Positions 62,050-64,000 of a DNA stretch of 64,000 nucleotides are shown here, piece by piece. Every line of letters begins with the position of its first letter. Position 1 is the stretch's first letter. Under the pieces are notes generated by a model that was not told the origin of the DNA, searched no databases, and saw only the letters and a program-made list of their open reading frames with translations. The stretch spans positions 2,604,001 to 2,668,000 of the forward strand of contig NZ_CP009631.1 of assembly GCF_000959445.1 (NCBI RefSeq), given 5' to 3'. The position numbers and the translations under genes are program-made. This DNA comes from Burkholderia vietnamiensis LMG 10929. Its GTDB lineage: Bacteria; Pseudomonadota; Gammaproteobacteria; Burkholderiales; Burkholderiaceae.

Positions 62050-62442
62050 TCAGTGAGGGTCTCGACTGCGATCAAGGTTTGATAAGGCATCTTTCGAGGC
62101 CCGGCGCGTTGTTTTACAAAGCCGGACAACGAGAGCTTCTCCCAACGGCGTCATCTGAGGTTTGCCCCGGCATCTGCGACACCGGTCAATCTTGACCAGA
62201 TTGCCGTTCAACAATGGCAGCAGGTCGGGCCGCTCGATGCTGACCAGCTCAGGTGCATGAGCGACGAGCATGAGCGTGGCGATCTCGTGCGGCGTCAGCA
62301 TCGGGAAATTCGTGGCGCAAGTGGGAGACGTACCGAATTCCAGCGCGGTCCGGTCTGAAGGCCGTGCTTGCACATACCGCTGGGTGGCGACATGGTCGAC
62401 CTGTCGGGATGCAATGCCTTCGATTTCGTAGGGAGATTCCAT
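62050..62442 (-). CDS. Hypothetical protein coupled to fnr
   Basis: 130 aa from the ATG at 62442, overlapping the regulator stop (TGATG). Contains MLTPHEIATLMLVAHAPELV, then RPDLLPLLNGNLVKIDRCRR, and near the end MTPLGEALVVRL. The pattern of a helix-rich domain with ...LTPLG.A.V. resembles small DNA-binding regulators, but I cannot name a family. It is cotranscribed with the FNR-type gene. Confidence 0.65.
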   Translation of the reverse strand: MESPYEIEGIASRQVDHVATQRYVQARPSDRTALEFGTSPTCATNFPMLTPHEIATLMLVAHAPELVSIERPDLLPLLNGNLVKIDRCRRCRGKPQMTPLGEALVVRLCKTTRRASKDALSNLDRSRDPH

Positions 62443-63317
62443 CAATGTGCTCCTAGCCGATGTTCTGGCAAGCGAACATCAGGCGCGTACCCGAATGCCG
62501 CCCGGTGCGGTTGACCCCGGAAGGTAGCAGGGCCAACGTCTGTCGCCAGCTTCTTCAACCCGTCAATATCGAGAATCCGGAGATCCTTGCCACGCACCTC
62601 GATCAGCCCTCGCCCCTGCAATTTTGACAACATCCGGCTGACTGTCTCGAGTTTCAGGCCGAGGTAGCTGCCAACCTCCTCGCGCGTCATCTTCAGTGTG
62701 AAAACAGCAGCGGAGTAGCCGCGCGCCTGCCAACGCTTCGACAGGTCGACGAGAAAGGTGGCCACCCGCTCCTCAGCCGTCGTAGTGCCCAGCAGCATCA
62801 TGAGGACAGACTCGCGCACGATTTCAGCGCCCAGCATCTGATGCACATGGCGCTGGACTGCCTTCACTTCCCGGCACAGCATCTCGAGTAGGTCAAACGG
62901 CATCGCGCACACGGAACTGTCTTCCAGCGCAATCGCCTCACAACTGTGTCTGCCGGTGGCAATGCCATCGATGCCAAGCGTGTCGCCTACGATGCCGAAG
63001 CCCGTGACCTGCTCATGCCCCTCCTGATGCATGACCACGGTCTTGAACGAACCCGCGCGGATAGCATAGATGCTCGCGAAGGTGTCGCCAGGGCGATACA
63101 GCGCATGCCCGCGATGCACGGTACGGACGCACTGCATGGCGGCGTTGAGCCGCTCGTGGGTCAAGGTGTCTATTGAACTGCGGGTGCATAGTCCTGCCAT
63201 CGCGCATGTCTTGCAGGCGATGTTTGACGCCGGCCTCCCTTGGTCGGTTTGCCGCACGAACGGCTCGCGACAGTAGAGAAATGTCGAACCTCCGTAAGGT
63301 TCAGTTATGGTCAACAT
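62442..63317 (-). CDS. CRP/FNR-family oxygen-sensing regulator
   Basis: 291 aa from the ATG at 63317 (SD GAGGAAAAC); an upstream in-frame start would add 30 atypical residues. Sensor cysteines IACKTCAMAGLC (C35, C38, C44) and the central Cys in RHSCEAIAL match the four ligands of the FNR [4Fe-4S] cluster. cNMP-binding fold follows; the C-terminal HTH EEVGSYLGLKLETVSRMLSK has the E..SR contacts that read TTGAT-N4-ATCAA. It should switch genes under low oxygen, including the box at 50975. It has a longer C-terminal tail than E. coli FNR. Confidence 0.92.
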   Translation of the reverse strand: MLTITEPYGGSTFLYCREPFVRQTDQGRPASNIACKTCAMAGLCTRSSIDTLTHERLNAAMQCVRTVHRGHALYRPGDTFASIYAIRAGSFKTVVMHQEGHEQVTGFGIVGDTLGIDGIATGRHSCEAIALEDSSVCAMPFDLLEMLCREVKAVQRHVHQMLGAEIVRESVLMMLLGTTTAEERVATFLVDLSKRWQARGYSAAVFTLKMTREEVGSYLGLKLETVSRMLSKLQGRGLIEVRGKDLRILDIDGLKKLATDVGPATFRGQPHRAAFGYAPDVRLPEHRLGAH

Positions 63318-63469
63318 GTTTTCCTCTATCCACAAGTATCCAAGTGATCGGAGGCGTGTTGGCGGCCATCGCGAGACGCTAATCTCTCGTGCAACGCACT
63401 GGATCAACTGGCTTAGTCAAAGAAATGTCTCCGCCACCGCGAGACTTGTTGCCGCACGTAGCGGGCATT

Positions 63470-63739
63470 TCAATTCACCGCCGTCACCGTGAAGTCAATT
63501 ACGATGTTGCCCGGCTCGCGATCGACGTACCCGATATCCACGCGCGGCCCGAAGTGATGCTCGATTTGGGCCACGAGCGGCAGCGGGTCATGATCGTTGA
63601 CGAAGCGCATCACCTCGGCTGACTCCAGCTCATTGAGCGCGCCGAAAATGGCCGCGTGGCGGAAACGCTTGGCGATGCCGCGGGCATCGAAGAGGTATTG
63701 CTGGGAAAGAATGGGCAGGACTTCTGCTCGATTTCGCAT
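63470..63739 (-). CDS. DUF2249 protein
   Basis: 89 aa from the ATG at 63739 (SD GAGAGACATC). DUF2249/TusA-like fold: FDARGIAKRFRHAAIFGALN, VNDHDPLPLVAQIEHHFGPR, VDREPGNIVIDFTV. DUF2249 genes usually lie next to hemerythrin and FNR/denitrification genes, as here. The ARGI....R and DHDPLPL motifs are the family signature. Biochemical role unsettled. Confidence 0.85.
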   Translation of the reverse strand: MRNRAEVLPILSQQYLFDARGIAKRFRHAAIFGALNELESAEVMRFVNDHDPLPLVAQIEHHFGPRVDIGYVDREPGNIVIDFTVTAVN

Positions 63740-63777
63740 AGATGTCTCTCCTGAAAGGCCGTCGGTCGCGGCTGTCA

Positions 63778-64000
63778 TTACGACGTAATGGTGCGTCGGG
63801 CCACCATAGCCGCGCTTAGGTTGGCCATCTGCCGCCGATCGAGGCTCGCTTCGGCAAATGGCAGAATCTCGCTTTCCTCCAACGCGATGTGGCCGCGGTA
63901 CGCATCGGCAAAGTCATCCACCCAAACGCGCTCAAGCAGCCTTGCTTTCCCTTGGCCGATATCGGAGAGCACAGGTCGCAACCGTACCCACCCTGCCTCC
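63778..64000 (-). CDS. Hemerythrin-like protein, partial
   Basis: The C-terminal ~73 residues only; the gene runs off the right edge. DAYRGHIALEESEILPFAEA contains the HxxxE ligand pair of hemerythrin HHE proteins. It lies 38 bp upstream of the DUF2249 gene on the same strand and is probably cotranscribed with it. Confidence 0.7.
   Translation of the reverse strand, partial: EAGWVRLRPVLSDIGQGKARLLERVWVDDFADAYRGHIALEESEILPFAEASLDRRQMANLSAAMVARRTITS

Overview
The window reads as Burkholderia (probably Burkholderia cepacia complex) chromosome: high GC, core genes typical of that genus (scpB beside rluB, bamC, DUF3331 protein), a tRNA-Pro island attachment site and IS families common there. This assignment is inference from gene content; no rRNA is present.

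Layout. (1) 1-8.5 kb is core chromosome: rluB (cut by the left edge), scpB, a LysR regulator, a short IS5-like protein, small secreted proteins, a YdcF-family protein and bamC. (2) 8.6-13.7 kb is an island edge used at least twice: two 3'-end remnants of a tRNA-Pro(GGG) gene, each next to its own terminator hairpin. The first is followed by a decayed integrase and a foreign, AT-rich arylsulfotransferase-like lipoprotein; the second by an intact P4-type integrase. (3) 14-22.8 kb carries a minus-strand operon of a TerB-N/TerB-C membrane protein, a BrxD-like ATPase and an Lhr/BrxHI-like helicase, with an HNH protein and small genes upstream. This is the best candidate for a poorly described defence or DNA-processing system. 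(4) 23-30 kb is a row of very small minus-strand genes, many with a GGAAAAC-like motif before the start, plus a uracil-DNA-glycosylase-like protein, mazEF, a second tyrosine recombinase, an H-NS-like protein and a C-terminally cut SRAP protein. (5) 30.5-35.0 kb is a complete HORMA/TRIP13 CBASS operon: cdnC, cap7, cap6 and nucC, with the divergent regulators capH and capP. It abuts a Tn554/GMT-like recombinase module (35.2-37.4 kb) that an IS21 copy has split, leaving a 5-bp target duplication. (6) 39.9-44.7 kb holds a PAAR protein, a BON protein, an MbfA-type ferritin/iron exporter, a DUF3331 protein, an IS66 remnant and an IS3 element. (7) 45-50.3 kb is a minus-strand operon for a B-type (ba3-like) haem-copper oxidase with three multihaem cytochromes c. 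(8) A response regulator with an FNR-type box upstream follows, then a second IS21 copy and a Tn3-family transposase. (9) 57.8-64 kb is a low-oxygen/redox cluster: ferredoxin-NADP reductase, an orphan SdhB-like subunit, cupin, AhpD-like protein, hemerythrins, DUF2249 protein and an FNR-type regulator with all its cluster cysteines.

How the parts fit. CapH, an XRE repressor, probably binds repeated CATGTCTAG-type sites between capH and cdnC and is cleaved by the metallopeptidase CapP. That would release CdnC, HORMA and TRIP13 to make a cyclic trinucleotide that activates the NucC nuclease. On the right, the FNR-type regulator probably links oxygen to the oxidase operon, the response regulator and the hemerythrin/SdhB cluster. 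Everything from 8.6 kb on is heavily mosaic, with remnants of at least five recombinases or transposases.
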